Assembly: GCA_030568195.1 (NCBI GenBank)
Contig: JAJLTO010000007.1
Span: 496,001 to 560,000 of the forward strand
Reading direction: 5' to 3'
Length of the DNA: 64,000 bases
From: Dipodascopsis uninucleata var. uninucleata
Taxonomy: Eukaryota > Ascomycota > Lipomycetes > Lipomycetales > Lipomycetaceae
How positions within the stretch are numbered: the first letter of the stretch is position 1; each line of letters begins with the position of its first letter. The notes under the pieces were generated by a model. That model saw only the letters and a program-made list of their open reading frames with translations, was not told the DNA's origin and did not search any database. Made by a program: the position numbers and the translations under genes. Below, piece by piece: positions 1 through 13,045 of the stretch.

Positions 1-396
1 GAAAATGGCATCTTAAAGTTTCGCGTTATGTAACAGACTTATGAACTTTATACCCTAATTTCTATGCAGTATACTACCTATCTGCAATATGCAAACCATG
101 ACAATCTCTGCCGCCACTTCTATTATCTGCGAATTTTAAAGCCTAGGCTCAGTCTAGTTGTCTCCATACCACGCGACACTTCGCAAAGTATTCTGCCTAC
201 GAAAAGGTATTGCGGCGAGGTATTACTACTGTCATATTGCAACAGGCAAGCAGATATTTCACCCGTTTCTACACCTATCTTCACTTACGTTCTGAATTTG
301 GACAACCTTTTCCTCTAAACATTCACTAATAACACTACATGTTTCGATCCGTACATCGTAAATTAAAGAAAATAGATAGACATAGTCATTAAAAAA
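1..396. other. Gene-free left flank
   Basis: This stretch lies downstream of the GCN1 stop codon and runs to the window edge. One short plus-strand open frame (64-318) has no recognisable domain and starts inside AT-rich sequence. I looked on the minus strand for a further GCN1 exon, because the encoded protein ends early, and saw no open frame that continues the family's C-terminus. It probably holds the GCN1 3' untranslated region. Confidence 0.6.
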
Positions 397-3300
397 TTAG
401 ATTCTGTTTAGCACCTCCAGTGCCAACTGTGCACTCTTCTGTAGCTTTTCACTGGATGTATCGCCTTGTGATTTGACAAATGTACGCTGTAGCTGCGGAA
501 GGAATGGCTTCAAGAACTTTGGAACCTTTGCAAGTAACACAGCCAGCGTATCCAATATTGCAACCTTCACTTCCGGCGGAAACCTCTCACCAACCGTTCG
601 AATGAGCGGACCAACCATAGGTGTGACATACGGACGAAGAACATCTTCTGGTGTAAAGCTAACAATTTTAGCCATACCCCTAGCAGCGTATTCTCTCTGG
701 TCACTGCTACCATACATAAGTCCCTGCGATAAGATCGGTAGTACACAACTTGGTCCCTTTGGTAAAGCGAAACCAGAAACCGTCTTGTGCTCTTCTGCTT
801 TGGCTGACAGTCTCCGACTCGTCAATATCACTAGATCCAAGAGATCTTCTTTGGCTAACTTGCTTACAAGAGTAGCCATACAATTCCATGCACTCTTTAC
901 GACCTCTGCACTATCGTCGCATATACCATCCATACCTTCATCAATCCATGTAGACGCAAACTCGCTGTATAGGTCACGATCAGAAATACTGAAAAATGTA
1001 GCTACATGAGTAAATGCCATTGCGCGTTTCTTATCATCTTCATCCCTGGCTAGTTCCACGAAAATCTGCATTACGAGCTCAATGCCTTGCTCGTCTTCAA
1101 TTGAAGAAAGAATCTTGTCTATACTCTTGTTAATTTCCTCTGCTTCTTCTGCTTCCATAGAAACTGCATCATTCACGAGAGAGGTCAAGATTTTCTCCAT
1201 TCGTCTATACAATGCTGGACCAGCAACTTCAGCTAAAGATCCTAGAGCGCGAGCATTGAATGGGGTGATAGGTGAGGCAAGCAAAATAGGAATTAATACA
1301 GGGAAGATAACATCTGACTTAACTGCCATGATCTCTTTCAAAGCGGCAAGAGCGTTCTCAGACTGAGTTTTATTCTGAAGCATGTTAAGGAGATGAGGCA
1401 AGACCTGATCTACTGCTGCATCTCCAAATATATCTTGCAAAGTATCAAAAGCTCTTGCTGCCGCCTCCCGAACATTAGCATCACTATCAATAATAGCGCT
1501 TCGAACAAACGACATAAGATCTTTCTCATGTAATTCCAGGACATCTGGAGATGAAGCTTCAACAAGCTCCGATAACGCGACACATACGCCCTGCTTTGCA
1601 TCTGCATCTCCAGAAAATGCTCCACTTTCCATAAGATACAGGAACTGTGACAATAGATTCTCGCCAAAACGACGAACAAGTTCCGAAAGAGCCTCGGATG
1701 CTGTTTCTTTCTGATCTTCATCTGCACTTGAAAGGCGTCTGATAATGAGTAGCGATAAGGTTGGCAAGATATCTTTGACTGTTCTTGGTGTGTTTGGTAC
1801 CAAAGATTTCCAAACATCAAGAGCAGCATTACGTACCAAAGCTGTGACATCAGAACGACAGAGATATAAGGATGCCAAAATACGATCTCGACGCTCTTGT
1901 CCAAGTACTTCCATAAGTCCTTTATGAACTTCACCACCAGCATTTTCATCTTCAATATCAGCCTGTTCTTGCGAGGCATTCTTTCCGGTGACACCAGTAA
2001 TTTGGAAGAGCAAATCTCCTGTCAACTCAACAGAACTAAGTCTAATACGGTAGTTCTCATCAGATAACCCTCTTTCGAGTTCAGGCAAAAGTAAATCAAC
2101 TGCACGAGTTGCATAATTTTTGACGATTAATCTCCCCGCTCGAAGAGCAATATCACGGATAGGCTCGATTTCATCGGCCAATCCTGCCAAGATAGGTGGA
2201 ATAACCTGGCTTAAATATGGACTGAAGTTATTGCCAAAAGCTGCAGGCAAAAACACCATAAGATTCATGAATGATTCTCTGATATTTTCTTTGGGACTTT
2301 CCACACTTTTTAAGACTGTAGGTAGGAGTTCTTCAAGCTTCCTTACACCAAGACTGGAAACCACTTCGCTGAGAGCTTGAGCAGCGCCAAGACGATCACC
2401 GTCATTGTTTTCGGCACGTAGCATGTTAAGAAGCTTAGGTACGAGATGTGGTATCTGCTCTTCTCCAAGCTTTTCAATTAGCAATCCAAGAGCTCTGCTG
2501 GCTGTAGCTCTGGTTGCAGGCACTGGATCTACCATAGAAATCTCCAACTCTGCGATCAAAGAAGAGAGATATGGAATCAAATCTTTGCTATCAGTTAAAG
2601 ATGCCATGTTTCCAACGATCTGGCAAGCCTTACGCTTCGTCGAAGCCGATCGATCACGCAATCCACGGTGCAAGATATATACAATAAGAGCAAGAGAAGG
2701 AGCATCAATATAATGCACGAAAGCGGTCTTTATGAGAGCATCTAGAGTCTCGTCGACATATTTTGTAGGATCACTGATAGCTTTCAGTAATAAAGGAACT
2801 AAATTCTGAATTTCGGGATTGCTGATTACCTCTCCGAATCTCTGTAGACTTTGGTTTGCTGCTTTTCTAACCTCCTTGTGGGTATCATTCAGGGCTCCAA
2901 CAATTTCAGGAATAATAGTCGACAAAGATTCTGAGAGCTGCCTTGGATCTAGGTATGCCATAGTACCTAATAATTCTACAGAACCCTTTTTAGCTCGCCA
3001 TGCTGTCTGATTGAAACTGTCTAATGTCAATGGAATCAACTGTTTGATACCGTAAGAAGTGGTATGCTTCATGATCTCCTTAGCAGCTTCCGCGGTAGCC
3101 TCACGAACCTCTGGAGACATATCGCCAAGGGAGTTCAAGAGATATGGCAAAATCTCTATTGCATAAGGCTCGAAATATCTGCCTAGACTCATTGATAGCG
3201 TCTCAAAAGCAAACTGTACGCCTTGTCGCTTTTTTGGATCCTTCTTGTCGTCGAGCGCATCTGTAAGAGAGCGAATGATGTCATAGTCAGAAAGTGCAGA

Positions 3301-6300
3301 TATTCCGAGACCCTTTACAATACCAGCAATACCATACGCCGCACCCCGACGTTCAGAATATTTGCTACCCGTAAAAAGTCTATTCAGGAGTCTGTCGATG
3401 TACTTGCCGATTCTCTCGCCGTCAACGCGTTTTACAAGTGGGGGCATACTTTCTGAAACGGCAAACTGAACATTTTCTGAAGGTACTTTCAAAGTGCTGA
3501 TCAGGCGATCAATGATAGGTGGCAGTCTAGAATCATCATCTAAATGACGAGCAATAGTACCATACAAAATAATGGCACACTCCTTCACTCTATCTTGAGT
3601 CTCTGAGCCGGTATGCTTTGACTCAAGACAAGCTTCGAACATTGGCATCAAACTGTCCACATAATCCTTAGCATGCAGATTAAGAATTATAATACCTGCG
3701 TCCTGCATCTGCTGACGAACAATCTCACTCTGATCTCCTAGCGGTCCATCGTTGAGTAAAAAATTTATGAAAGACTGAAGCTCTTGCTTCTCGAAAAATG
3801 GTGCAATACTTTTGAATGTTATTGCAATTCCGCTTCTTCCCTCCCAAAGATCCTTCTGATCTAAAGAGGATTTAATTACCATACCATACTCGTCATAAAT
3901 TGTCTCTGGAGGTCTCGCTAATTCTCTGTAGAATTCCATGATTTTCTCTAGAAAATCATGGAATAAGGTTGTATACTTATCAAGTTGTTGCTCTAACGAA
4001 TCTGCAATGGAACTAGCAACAGCATTACGCATTGACGAATCAGATAGCTCTAGGAATCGAAGCATGTTCTCGGGTGTGCTTTCGTCAATCTCAAGATCGT
4101 TTTCTTCCCAAATAGAAATAGCTGTCTTCGCATTAAGATCCTGCTCATCATGACATGCAATCCACAACTCATTTGAATATTTCAATTCAGAAATCTCAAA
4201 CTCTTGATCAATACCCTCGAGGACTGCAGCTCTGACAAAGCTATTATCAAAAATTGTTGCCTGAATGAGAATTTTAATCTCCTCATCATTATAGTTCGTA
4301 GCCACAGTACGGCAAATACCCAATAAACAATCTTTACTTGCTTTGCTTTTCGATGGGTTGGACCCCATGAGTTTGATTAGCCCTTTGAGAACATCACTTC
4401 GAGGGAGCGATGTGCTTCCAAAAAGATCAGTGTGAACAGAAAGAGTTTCGAGAGCGAGCATAAGTTGCTCATCCTGGCTCTCAGCATCCTTGCATTCAAT
4501 TCCACCATATTCAAATACTAACAATAGTAGAGGAATGATATATACTAGAGATATAACATCCAATGGAATCTGTTCAGATAAGAATCTTAGTCTATATAAG
4601 ATTCTTGTAACAAGTTCAGATAAGGGCTCTTCTATAAGATTCAATGATAAATCTTTGACACCAATAGCCCGAAGTAATGCAATACCAACAAATCTTCGTA
4701 CTGGACCAAGACGAGGGCTGATGAGAGAAGACAATTCCAAAAACACTTCGACACCTGACTCACCCACAAGAAGGGACAATCTATTTTTAAGAGCTGCAAC
4801 AAGACTAGTGTTGGCAGCGGGGAACCATATATCTGGTCCGTTAGACACACCATTCAATAGAAAATGAATGAGCTTGACTCCTCTACGAACATGCAAAAAT
4901 GCATCTTGGATTCTACTGCGAATGGCTCTCTCTTTGTTCATCTGCTCATTGACCTTGATTTGTTCTTCACGAGTGAGTTTCTTCTTTTGCTGCGTCGCCT
5001 GCTTCTTAGCTAATTCTGCCCGAACTTCAGCCTCCCACTTCAAGGTTGCATAATCTTTCGTGTTTTTATCTAGTATGAACTTGTCTTTGTCCTTGGAAAG
5101 GACATCAATGCAAAGAACTCCTTCAGGAGTATGCCAGATTTCTATATCTTGTTGAGTTATTCCATTCAATCGAGAAGGATCAAGATCTTCAACAAACATA
5201 TCTCTCGAGAATGCAGCCATTGTTTGAGGAGATATAAATGCAAGAGTAGCAGCTGCTCGCATGGATGCATCAAGCGACCTATCAGTTTGGTCAGGGTTGT
5301 TCGCAAAGACTTTAATCTCAGCCTGTAGATCCAGCATTCTTTCCATCACAAGTTGACCTGGATCAACAGAGACACGCTGACAAAGAGTGATCCAATCTTG
5401 ACAAGAGGACAGGAGATCATGATGAGTAACAATTACCATGCGCACAAGCTGACTCTTCAGAATGTCCTCTTGAACTTCCTTCTTAACAGGAGTGATAGCC
5501 TGCAGAACCAATCGCAGTCTACTCAAAACAGAATATGAAATAGCAGGCGAGGCCTCTTTTTTTGTGGTATTTTCCAGCTGTTTTATCCATATCCAGATGG
5601 CGTCTATTACCGATTGACTCACTATTTCAGGGAACTGTAAATAGACATTGGTCAGTTGAGAGAGAGCAACAGTTCTAGTTTCAGGAAGAACAGAAGCAGA
5701 GGTAATAAAGTACAAGAATGCTAATGCCCACGACGAATTTCCTTCCCTGCCGAGGATAAGTGAAGCCGCAGACCTGCTAAGAGCTTTAATAATCCAAAGA
5801 TGATCATCATTTGAGACAAGCTTTGTATATACACTATCACTCAGTAGGAACGATGGCTTTGGGGTATATGTCAAGGCAGTCTCCATAATCTTTGCCTTCG
5901 CAATCGCAGTAGTAATGCTAGCACTGTGCAGCGTTAGTAGTGTAGGCGTGATACTGGTAATAACAAATGCTCCTATAATCAGCTTGTTCAGCACCGCGGC
6001 AGAAACATTAGTGTTGACTTCCTTCCAAGAATCAAGTAATTTGGGAGCAACGGACTCAAAGAGAGAAATGATGGCATCGTTTGGCTCCTTTAGAGCAATA
6101 CTCTCGGCAATCTCTCCTACAGCCATAATCCAAAATCTACGAAGATTTTGCCGCTTGTCAGAAAGTCCACTAAGAAAGCCGTCTAAAACTGGCTTTTCGA
6201 TTTTCTTATTGTTAATCAACCCAAACTGGACATGGTATGAAATACCAGACAAAATCGCACTTAAGGCGGGCTCATTAGTTTCCTTTGACGCAACTGCAAT

Positions 6301-7584
6301 TAAACCAGACGGAACTAATTGAGATAGACTTTCTGAATGTGAGAATGAAGTGAGCGTTCGTGCATAAAGCACCCGCTGGTCGGCTGCAGTTATCTTATTA
6401 GTTCTGAGAGGAGTAACAATCTCCTCTGCAATCTTAGAAGTGTATTCAACATTGCATGCCTTTTTCAAAAACCCACAAAACGCTTTGAGAGAGTTCGAAC
6501 GAACTTCAGGCTTGGAGGACTTGAAAGAAGATAGCAAAGGGCTTGTCAAATGTTTCATAACAATGGCAGAGCAGTCTACCGACAAAGGAATCGATTTAAT
6601 GAGCTCGGGAATGATAGCCACGAGAACAGTCTCTGGCGACCGTAGTAGCGCTCGCTCAATAGACGTTGAAATTGTCATGAAATCTGCTTCAGACAGAAAA
6701 TCTTCAAAGAAAGGAGTAAATGACTTGAATATGACTCGGGTGATAACGGCCGAAGCCTTTGATCCCAGAATTTCCTTCTCGAAAAAGTTATAATATTTTT
6801 GGCGATTATCGCTAATTATTACAAATGGCTTCTGATTGACTTTGAGATCTGCCGCTGTTGCAGCTAATGCACCAAGCAGTGATATTGCAGTAATTGGAGG
6901 AGAAATTGCAGTCGAAAATAATATGTCTAGATATGTCGAACAAATGTCCTCGTGAGATGCAAATATCAATGAAAGGGTATTCCTGGTAGATTTATCGGCG
7001 GCTACAGAAAGACGATGCTTCTTTTCTCCAGCATAGCATTGATAGAGGCATTTGCACTGAAGCTTAATAAGGTCAGGTAAAAGTGTAGTTGGTGCACCGG
7101 ATGACAATGAACTTGGGATGATTTGGTTCACCCATTCCAGAATAACAAAAAAATCAGAGACTGCCATTGTCTTCGATTGACTCACTATCGACTCAATTCG
7201 AGGTACCAGGCTAAGAGATACCAATACAAGGTCACGCTCAACCAGAGCCTTGATAGTTTGGAGAACGATCATGCGGGACTGGTGGTCTTCATAAGACGCA
7301 TAAGTGGTCAATATCACTTCCATTACAGTTACTAAATCCTCATCTTCGATTTCTAGTCAAATAGTTAGTATGCGATAAGCAAAAATTCCTACATCATTTT
7401 AAGATGTACCAAATAGACTAATGCCATTAACATGCTTACCTCGCGACTTAAGTGAGGCAATAATTGATGAGAACAAATTGACTCTCTTCTTTAAAGACGA
7501 TGTTAAGGCATCTTGGAAAACTGTTGACTTCAGATTTTTCCAGTTGGACGAGATACCAAAAGAATCGTTAATTGATAAGCTCAT
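397..7584 (-). CDS. GCN1: Gcn1, Gcn2-activating HEAT-repeat protein (two exons)
   Basis: Gcn1 binds translating and stalled ribosomes in the cytoplasm and helps uncharged tRNA activate the eIF2-alpha kinase Gcn2 in general amino-acid control. Exon 1 is 7440-7584 and exon 2 is 397-7352. The 87-nt intron has donor GTAAGC, branch site TACTAAC and acceptor TAG, and joins in phase to give SLKSR-E-IEDEDLVTVMEV, which matches the family's N-terminus up to the 'YEDHQSR' motif. The product is 2366 residues of HEAT repeats. A charged stretch lies near residue 846 (KKLTREEQIKVNEQ). The conserved eEF3-like core lies around residues 1450-1750, with HEAT units such as PVPATRATASRALGLL. The protein stops just after LPQLQRTFVKS, where yeast Gcn1 (2672 aa) goes on for roughly 300 more residues, so part of the Gcn2-binding region and the tail are absent. 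Confidence 0.96.
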
Positions 7585-9252
7585 GACTGAATCGCATCAA
7601 CCACAGGGGAATATCCTTTGATTCTAATACTAAGTAGCTCAGACGTGCCGTTGCCGTCAGAATAGTCTGACTTGTAGATATAGATGACTAGGACTATGCA
7701 AATGGTAATGCACAAAACAAATCGCAACTGATCGTTCTTCGATGAACCAGGCAGGCAGGTTAATAAAGCTTATAACACCACCCGCCAATAATATGATAAT
7801 TGGATTTGGTATATGTCTATAAAGTGGTCTATGGACTGAAAATAAACACAAATCGTCTATAGTATAAAAGTAAATATATATCTATATCTCTAAGCAAAAT
7901 ACTTCAAGAGGCGAGAGCAAAAAAATTCTGTTGCTGATGAGTCAAAAATGTGTCATTAAGGAATATGTGCGCAACAGTTGAACGCTAAAAACCATTTATG
8001 GGTCATAGTGTCAGAAAGTTTATGGCGCGCTATATAAACATCAGGATTTTCTTTTCTGATTTTCTCTTTTTTTTTCCTTCTTCAATCAACTAAAACAATC
8101 TATGATGTATGTGTATTTTTATAATTCAGGTCTTTCAGCTCTCGGATATTTTTAGGAATGTTTTAAAGATCGTTACTTAATTAAGTGACATTTTTAGTCC
8201 TTTTTAAGGGTATCTGGGCGATGTTGACGGTGTTGGCACATTCACCACCCTTTCAACGCGATCTTTACTGAGATTGCTGTAAAGTTGATTATTCCGCACT
8301 GTATTTACGTTACTTTTGATATGCAGTCTACTATATTTGTTGAGCTGTCATTATCGAAAGGAATGTGATATTATTCTTGATGTTGGGAAGGTGTTGTGGA
8401 TTAGCAGTGAATCTTTTTATGTCGACACTACATGGTGCACAAGTATGGTGTATCTGCTTCCATTATATTCTTTGTAATTTCGAATTTACAATATATAATA
8501 TGCTCTTTTATTATAGTAAATGACGAAATGAGACTAATATTATATTGATTAATGTGAAAGCGGATTGAATTTTAAACTTGGATTAGTTATTTGAATACTA
8601 AATACAAAAAAGCATACAAGAGTAAAGAATGTGTACACTTATATCCATACTAGTGCGAAATATATAAACATATAGAAGATGAACACTATCCTGTATGGAT
8701 ACGTCAACTAATCACAATAAACAAGATCCAAGTTTCGCAGAAGCATCTTCTGTAGCGTCAATTGTAGATTCTCGTGACTTTTGTACGAAAATCTAGCTAT
8801 AACATATAGATTCGGACAAAAAAGAAGATACCAAGGCAATACTGAAGATAATAATACAAAGAGATATATGGTAAAGTGGATACAATAGAAGTAGTATTAG
8901 AAAGAAAAACCAAACAAGGAAAAATATATAATACTGTTAAAACTAGTATTGAATGCTTATACTATGTCATATGTATATATAACATTGTATATCGATAAAA
9001 ATTAAAACAGTATTATCAGAGAACCAAAACCCCATTTTCCCATCCTCAAGCGTTAAATTGTTACGTCTAGAAAGAAGAAAATAGCTTCCTTGTTTGAATT
9101 TTCTGGTATTCTTTCTCCCCTCCATCTTTTGTGTTGCCTGAAATGTGACAATTAAATGCAAAACGACTGAACCACGGTAAGAAGTGACAAAAATAAACTA
9201 AGAAACCATTAATGAATATTTATATGAACTGTGAGAGCATTAGATGAATAAT
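7585..9252. other. Intergenic region upstream of GCN1
   Basis: This 1.7-kb AT-rich gap separates the GCN1 start from the KGD4 stop, both on the minus strand. It should hold the GCN1 promoter and the KGD4 3' end. On the plus strand it also holds an orphan promoter-like element near 8031 (listed separately). I found no open frame with recognisable protein similarity. Confidence 0.6.
8031..8104 (+). promoter_or_regulatory. Orphan TATA box and pyrimidine-rich leader
   Basis: TATATAAA at 8031-8038 is followed by a strongly pyrimidine-rich run (about 8048-8090), an A-rich leader and an ATG at 8102. GAPDH in this window also carries a TATA and a pyrimidine-rich run, though in the other order. The frame opened here is only 17 codons, and no plus-strand gene follows before KGD4. 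It could drive a non-coding RNA or a short peptide, or be chance AT-rich sequence. The element is seen; its activity is inferred. Confidence 0.35.
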
Positions 9253-9971
9253 CTAATAACTGTCAGCACCTCCGGAGTTAATGATATCAATCTCATCAGG
9301 TTCCAATTGGATGTATCTATAGCGGCTAGGAAGGTCATTTCGTGAGAAATATTGGCCCTCTGGAGCACCAATTGGAGAAGAGCGCTTAGCGGATGAACTT
9401 GAAAGAGGACCGTATTGCTGGGCATTCAAACGATATTGCTTGAACGATGGTGGCAGCTCACCGTGTGGGTCCTGGGGGTGAACTCGAGGCGAGTGGTCGA
9501 TATTAGCTATGAAAACACATGTATATTAGTCAAATTGTCACAAGTCGGCCTAATTTCCAGCTAGTTATTAATAGAATCCTTAATAACAATATACGAAAAA
9601 TATATGCTTTACTGGGGGTTAACTAGTCATGATCTTATAGAAAGCTCGTTTATTGACATCAGGTCGACGACTGGCGAACCAGAGCTCACGGAATACTTTC
9701 CCGAAAACCCATCACTATGTCCATAATGAACAGGATTTCTGCGATCTCAGCCAGTCGCAATATACACCTAAATGATGTATACACAACAGGGGCCTCTATG
9801 TCTTCTATGATTTTCACTTTTTGTTGTTTTGCTGCTCAATCTTTCTCTTACCCAGCGACTCTCACATGCTCTCATATATCCTAACTACCCGAACTATAAC
9901 TTACTTGGCCAAACACGCTTTCCCAGGAAGTGAATAAGAGGTGTTCTGTTAATTATCAAAGTAGCTCTCAT
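9253..9971 (-). CDS. KGD4: Kgd4/Ymr31, 2-oxoglutarate dehydrogenase subunit 4 (MRPS36 family), two exons
   Basis: Kgd4 is a small mitochondrial matrix protein that anchors the E3 component to the 2-oxoglutarate dehydrogenase complex of the TCA cycle; it was once listed as a ribosomal protein. Exon 1 is 9905-9971 and exon 2 is 9253-9506. The 398-nt intron has donor GTAAGT and acceptor TAG, with a CTAAT branch-like motif upstream. Spliced, it encodes 106 residues. The N-terminus MRATLIINRTPLIHFLGKR matches the family's 'PMIKFVGTRHPL' segment. HPQDPHGELP matches the conserved HP motif, and the C-terminus LPSRYRYIQLEPDEIDIINS matches yeast 'LPARFRYKPINEHELESINSGG'. The last match is diagnostic. 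The basic, hydroxylated N-terminus suits mitochondrial import. Confidence 0.92.
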
Positions 9972-11807
9972 TGTATCTATCAGATTCAATTAAAACGACT
10001 AATTTATCAAGACTATACTTCAGTACGTTGAAAAATGAGAAGTGGTGGAAACCGTTGTTCAGATGCGGGAATTGTCTTCTAAAGAAATTAGGAAAGGAAG
10101 GAAATAACAGGAAGAGAGCCAGAATTTAAAACGTGAAAAACAAAAATTTTAAGCTTAGTCTCTGTTACACTATAATTATCAGCCTATTTTCGTTTTTCGC
10201 ATATATTTGCTCTTCGTGCCTACAACATTCAGCATTTAACAGTTGTAAGGGAAATTTTTTAGTCTAGTTATGGGGAATATTTTCTTTTCTTTCTATTTTG
10301 GCAATTAATGACTTAAAAATTGTTGTAATGTTGGTCAGGTTTATACTATGTATCGTGTGGAGAAATTAAATCTACTTGCATACACAGTTTAGGTCTCATA
10401 ATATCACCAAAATGGCTACATGTCCGTCTATACTCTTCTCAGGCGTGCAAATATAACGGACCCACCGCGTTTGGATTGCTCCGTAATCATATCGGTGACT
10501 ATAATCATTTGCTGTGTTAGATACTATGAAAAAGGATGTATTCAACTGCTTTCTTGCTCTGAACTATCGGAGTGATCCGGTCAGTCGGCTCAGGAAGTGT
10601 CTTCCTTTTATCTAAAATTCTGAGAACACAGATCTAGGATCTGTTTCGCTGGTTTTGAGGATGTGTTCCCTGGTTTTCCTGATGATACTAGTTCTTCCTC
10701 ACTGTTATTCATGTCTAGTCACCGAAGATCCGTTCTGAGTATATCTTAGTCGGTTATATGCGACGATTCTCATAATATTGACATATTCCATATAGAGAGC
10801 TGATGTCTCACTGTAATTCTCGACGCGAGTCTTTAGCATAGAACAAATAGAACGATAAAAACTTGCTCATAAGATATTTCAAAGCATCCAGCTCGTGCGC
10901 CCTAATTAGTACTCAATTATGATGATTTAGAAGTTATTTCTTATTTGTATTTCTCTGTTCTCCTGGTCTAGATGATAGTTTATCTAATATTTAAGCAGTT
11001 GGTTATCATACTATATAAAGAGTTTTCTATTTCTTCAGTTTGACATTCGTTCAACTTAGCGAGAGTGTTGTACTCTAATACTTGGTGATACTTCGTTTAA
11101 CTGCTGATCTCTCATAACAAGCCCTTAGCCTTCATTCTTTATACCACATTCTGCAACTTTTTATATGCTTCTGCAGCATTGCCAGATAAATCTTAAGTAT
11201 TGAAGTTCTTCTAAATTCGATACCAGGTAACAGCTTCTGTTCATCTCATCCAGCCCGCTTTGCTCTTGATGTCCACTTTTGCTATTCTTCATATAACACA
11301 TGGGTAAGGGTATGCCTCATTAGACGTAATCGGGAAGGAAAAGGAAAAAGTAAACAGAAAATACATTTGATAGGCAGAGCGAAGAACAGGTCTTGAGGAA
11401 ATATAAATAATAATATTCCTGTCGCTTAACTTATCTGGGTTCTGTTCATTCCCAGATACATTGCAGCCTCCATCTTCAATCTGTGACTGTGCGTTACTGT
11501 TGCATAACTGTTTCTGACGACAATTGGACTAAGGATTGCACAGAAAGGGGAAACACCCTGGAAAGAACGAAATCAAGGTGAAGAGGTGGAAACAGTCTGA
11601 TATTATCTCGGATCTTGCATGCACATAGTGGACTGAATTGTAAAGTAATATACTGGAGTGGAAGCATAATCTGGTGTAGGATATACTTAAACAGATTTGG
11701 CGAGAGGAAAGCAGATAAAATATTCATCTGCCCCTCGTTCCCCTAAAGACCACGACGATCAAGTAACGAGTTATCTCTTCATTTTTTGAATCATTTCACA
11801 TCTAGCA
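9972..11807. other. Divergent promoter region between KGD4 and RAX1
   Basis: This 1.8-kb AT-rich stretch lies between two divergent starts. It has no open frame with recognisable similarity and no clear RNA gene. Regulation of both genes is likely to sit here, but I see no single convincing motif. Confidence 0.6.
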
Positions 11808-13045
11808 ATGGCCAAAGAGAAGGATGAATTAGATACAAAGCGCCGCCACCGGTTGCCGACACTGTTTGAGGTGTTGAACAGAAGAACGTTGACTCCAGTA
11901 GATCTGTTCACTTTTTACATTTTCATGAGGGACCAAGAAAAGGCGGTAGACTACGTCGACTTTTGGTATGTAGTGGTCTCGGACTGTTTCACCATGAAAT
12001 GGCTTCAGGTATTTTGTTACTAACAACAGATGGATATAGGCTCGATGTTGCGCAGCACTTGTCTTTGTGCAGACATTACGTTAAACAGTTACGAAGATCG
12101 CTATTAGTCGAAACTCCAGATAATGAGCCCAATCACCCATCTAGCAAACGGTCATCTTTGATTCTTGACAATCTCAAGCGAAGAGACCGTACGATAGGTG
12201 AAGAAGAGAGCCCCGAAAAGGAGTCTAGAAGATTGTCCATGATTCTTAGGAGTGACACTTCGCCAGTCAGCCTCTCGGATAGACGAGCGGAAAACTCAAT
12301 GAACATGATGGGCAGCTTGGGTAACTCCAATGAAGCAGAAAAATTGATGGACGGCGATGAACTGGGTGAGGATACGAATCGAAAGAATCAGGCTGTAGAT
12401 CGATCTGGTGAAGAGGGCCCTGATGGTGTCTTGTCAATGATAAAGTCAACAGAAGTAACTAGAGCACATATTCGCGAATCAGCATATAGAATAATGGCAA
12501 CGTATTTTATGAGTGGATCTGAAAGGGAGCTGGCCCTTCCACTGCACATAATTCGCGGAGTGACAACTGCAATTGAAATTGATGGACGTGATGACCCTGA
12601 AGTATTTGAAGAAGCGCGAGACTACGTTTTCCAAGCTATGGAGCGCGAGGCTTTCCCAGTATTCTTATCTGCGAAAGCTCTAGGTAATATTGTACCTCTA
12701 AGTGCGTTTTTAAGACTCTGCGTAGGCCTGTTTGGTCTCTTTGCAGCATTTTGGACTGCGTTTGTTCTTATATTCCTTGATTACCAACCAAAATCAACGC
12801 GAGCATGGCTTATTTTGCCTTTTGCTATCGGAGTCTACGGTTGCCTTGCCCATCAGTATAGTATTGATCCTCTCCTAGTTTTATTTGGTTACAGCGAGAT
12901 TGAATTTTTCAAGTTCTCACCTATTAAGGAACCATATGTCAAGTATCTTTTGAGGCGACGAGCACTGTTCGTACTCGTCCTTGGTATTTTTATTGTTCTA
13001 TGTTTATGTTTACTTTTTGGTTTAGTACCTGGGAAGCGTATATAA
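11808..13045 (+). CDS. RAX1: Rax1-like RGS-domain membrane protein of bud-site/polarity landmark (two exons)
   Basis: Rax1 acts with Rax2 in the plasma membrane as a landmark for bipolar growth-site choice in yeasts. Exons are 11808-11965 and 12040-13045. The 74-nt intron has donor GTATGT, branch site TACTAAC and acceptor TAG at 12037-12039. The nearer CAG at 12027-12029 would create a stop, so the later acceptor is the right one. It gives DFWLDVAQHLSLCRHY, a typical RGS-fold junction of the family. The 387-residue product has a split RGS-like domain (about 10-85 and 175-265) around a Ser/acidic insert. Three hydrophobic segments follow near 277-299, 308-327 and 360-381. This order of domains is that of Rax1. 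PRO2 follows on the same strand 679 nt downstream. Confidence 0.92.

Noticed and set aside
3936-3961. Perfect inverted repeat with 11-base arms (CCATGATTTTC)
   Set aside because: It lies inside the GCN1 coding frame and encodes ordinary HEAT-repeat residues; no sign of function beyond coding.
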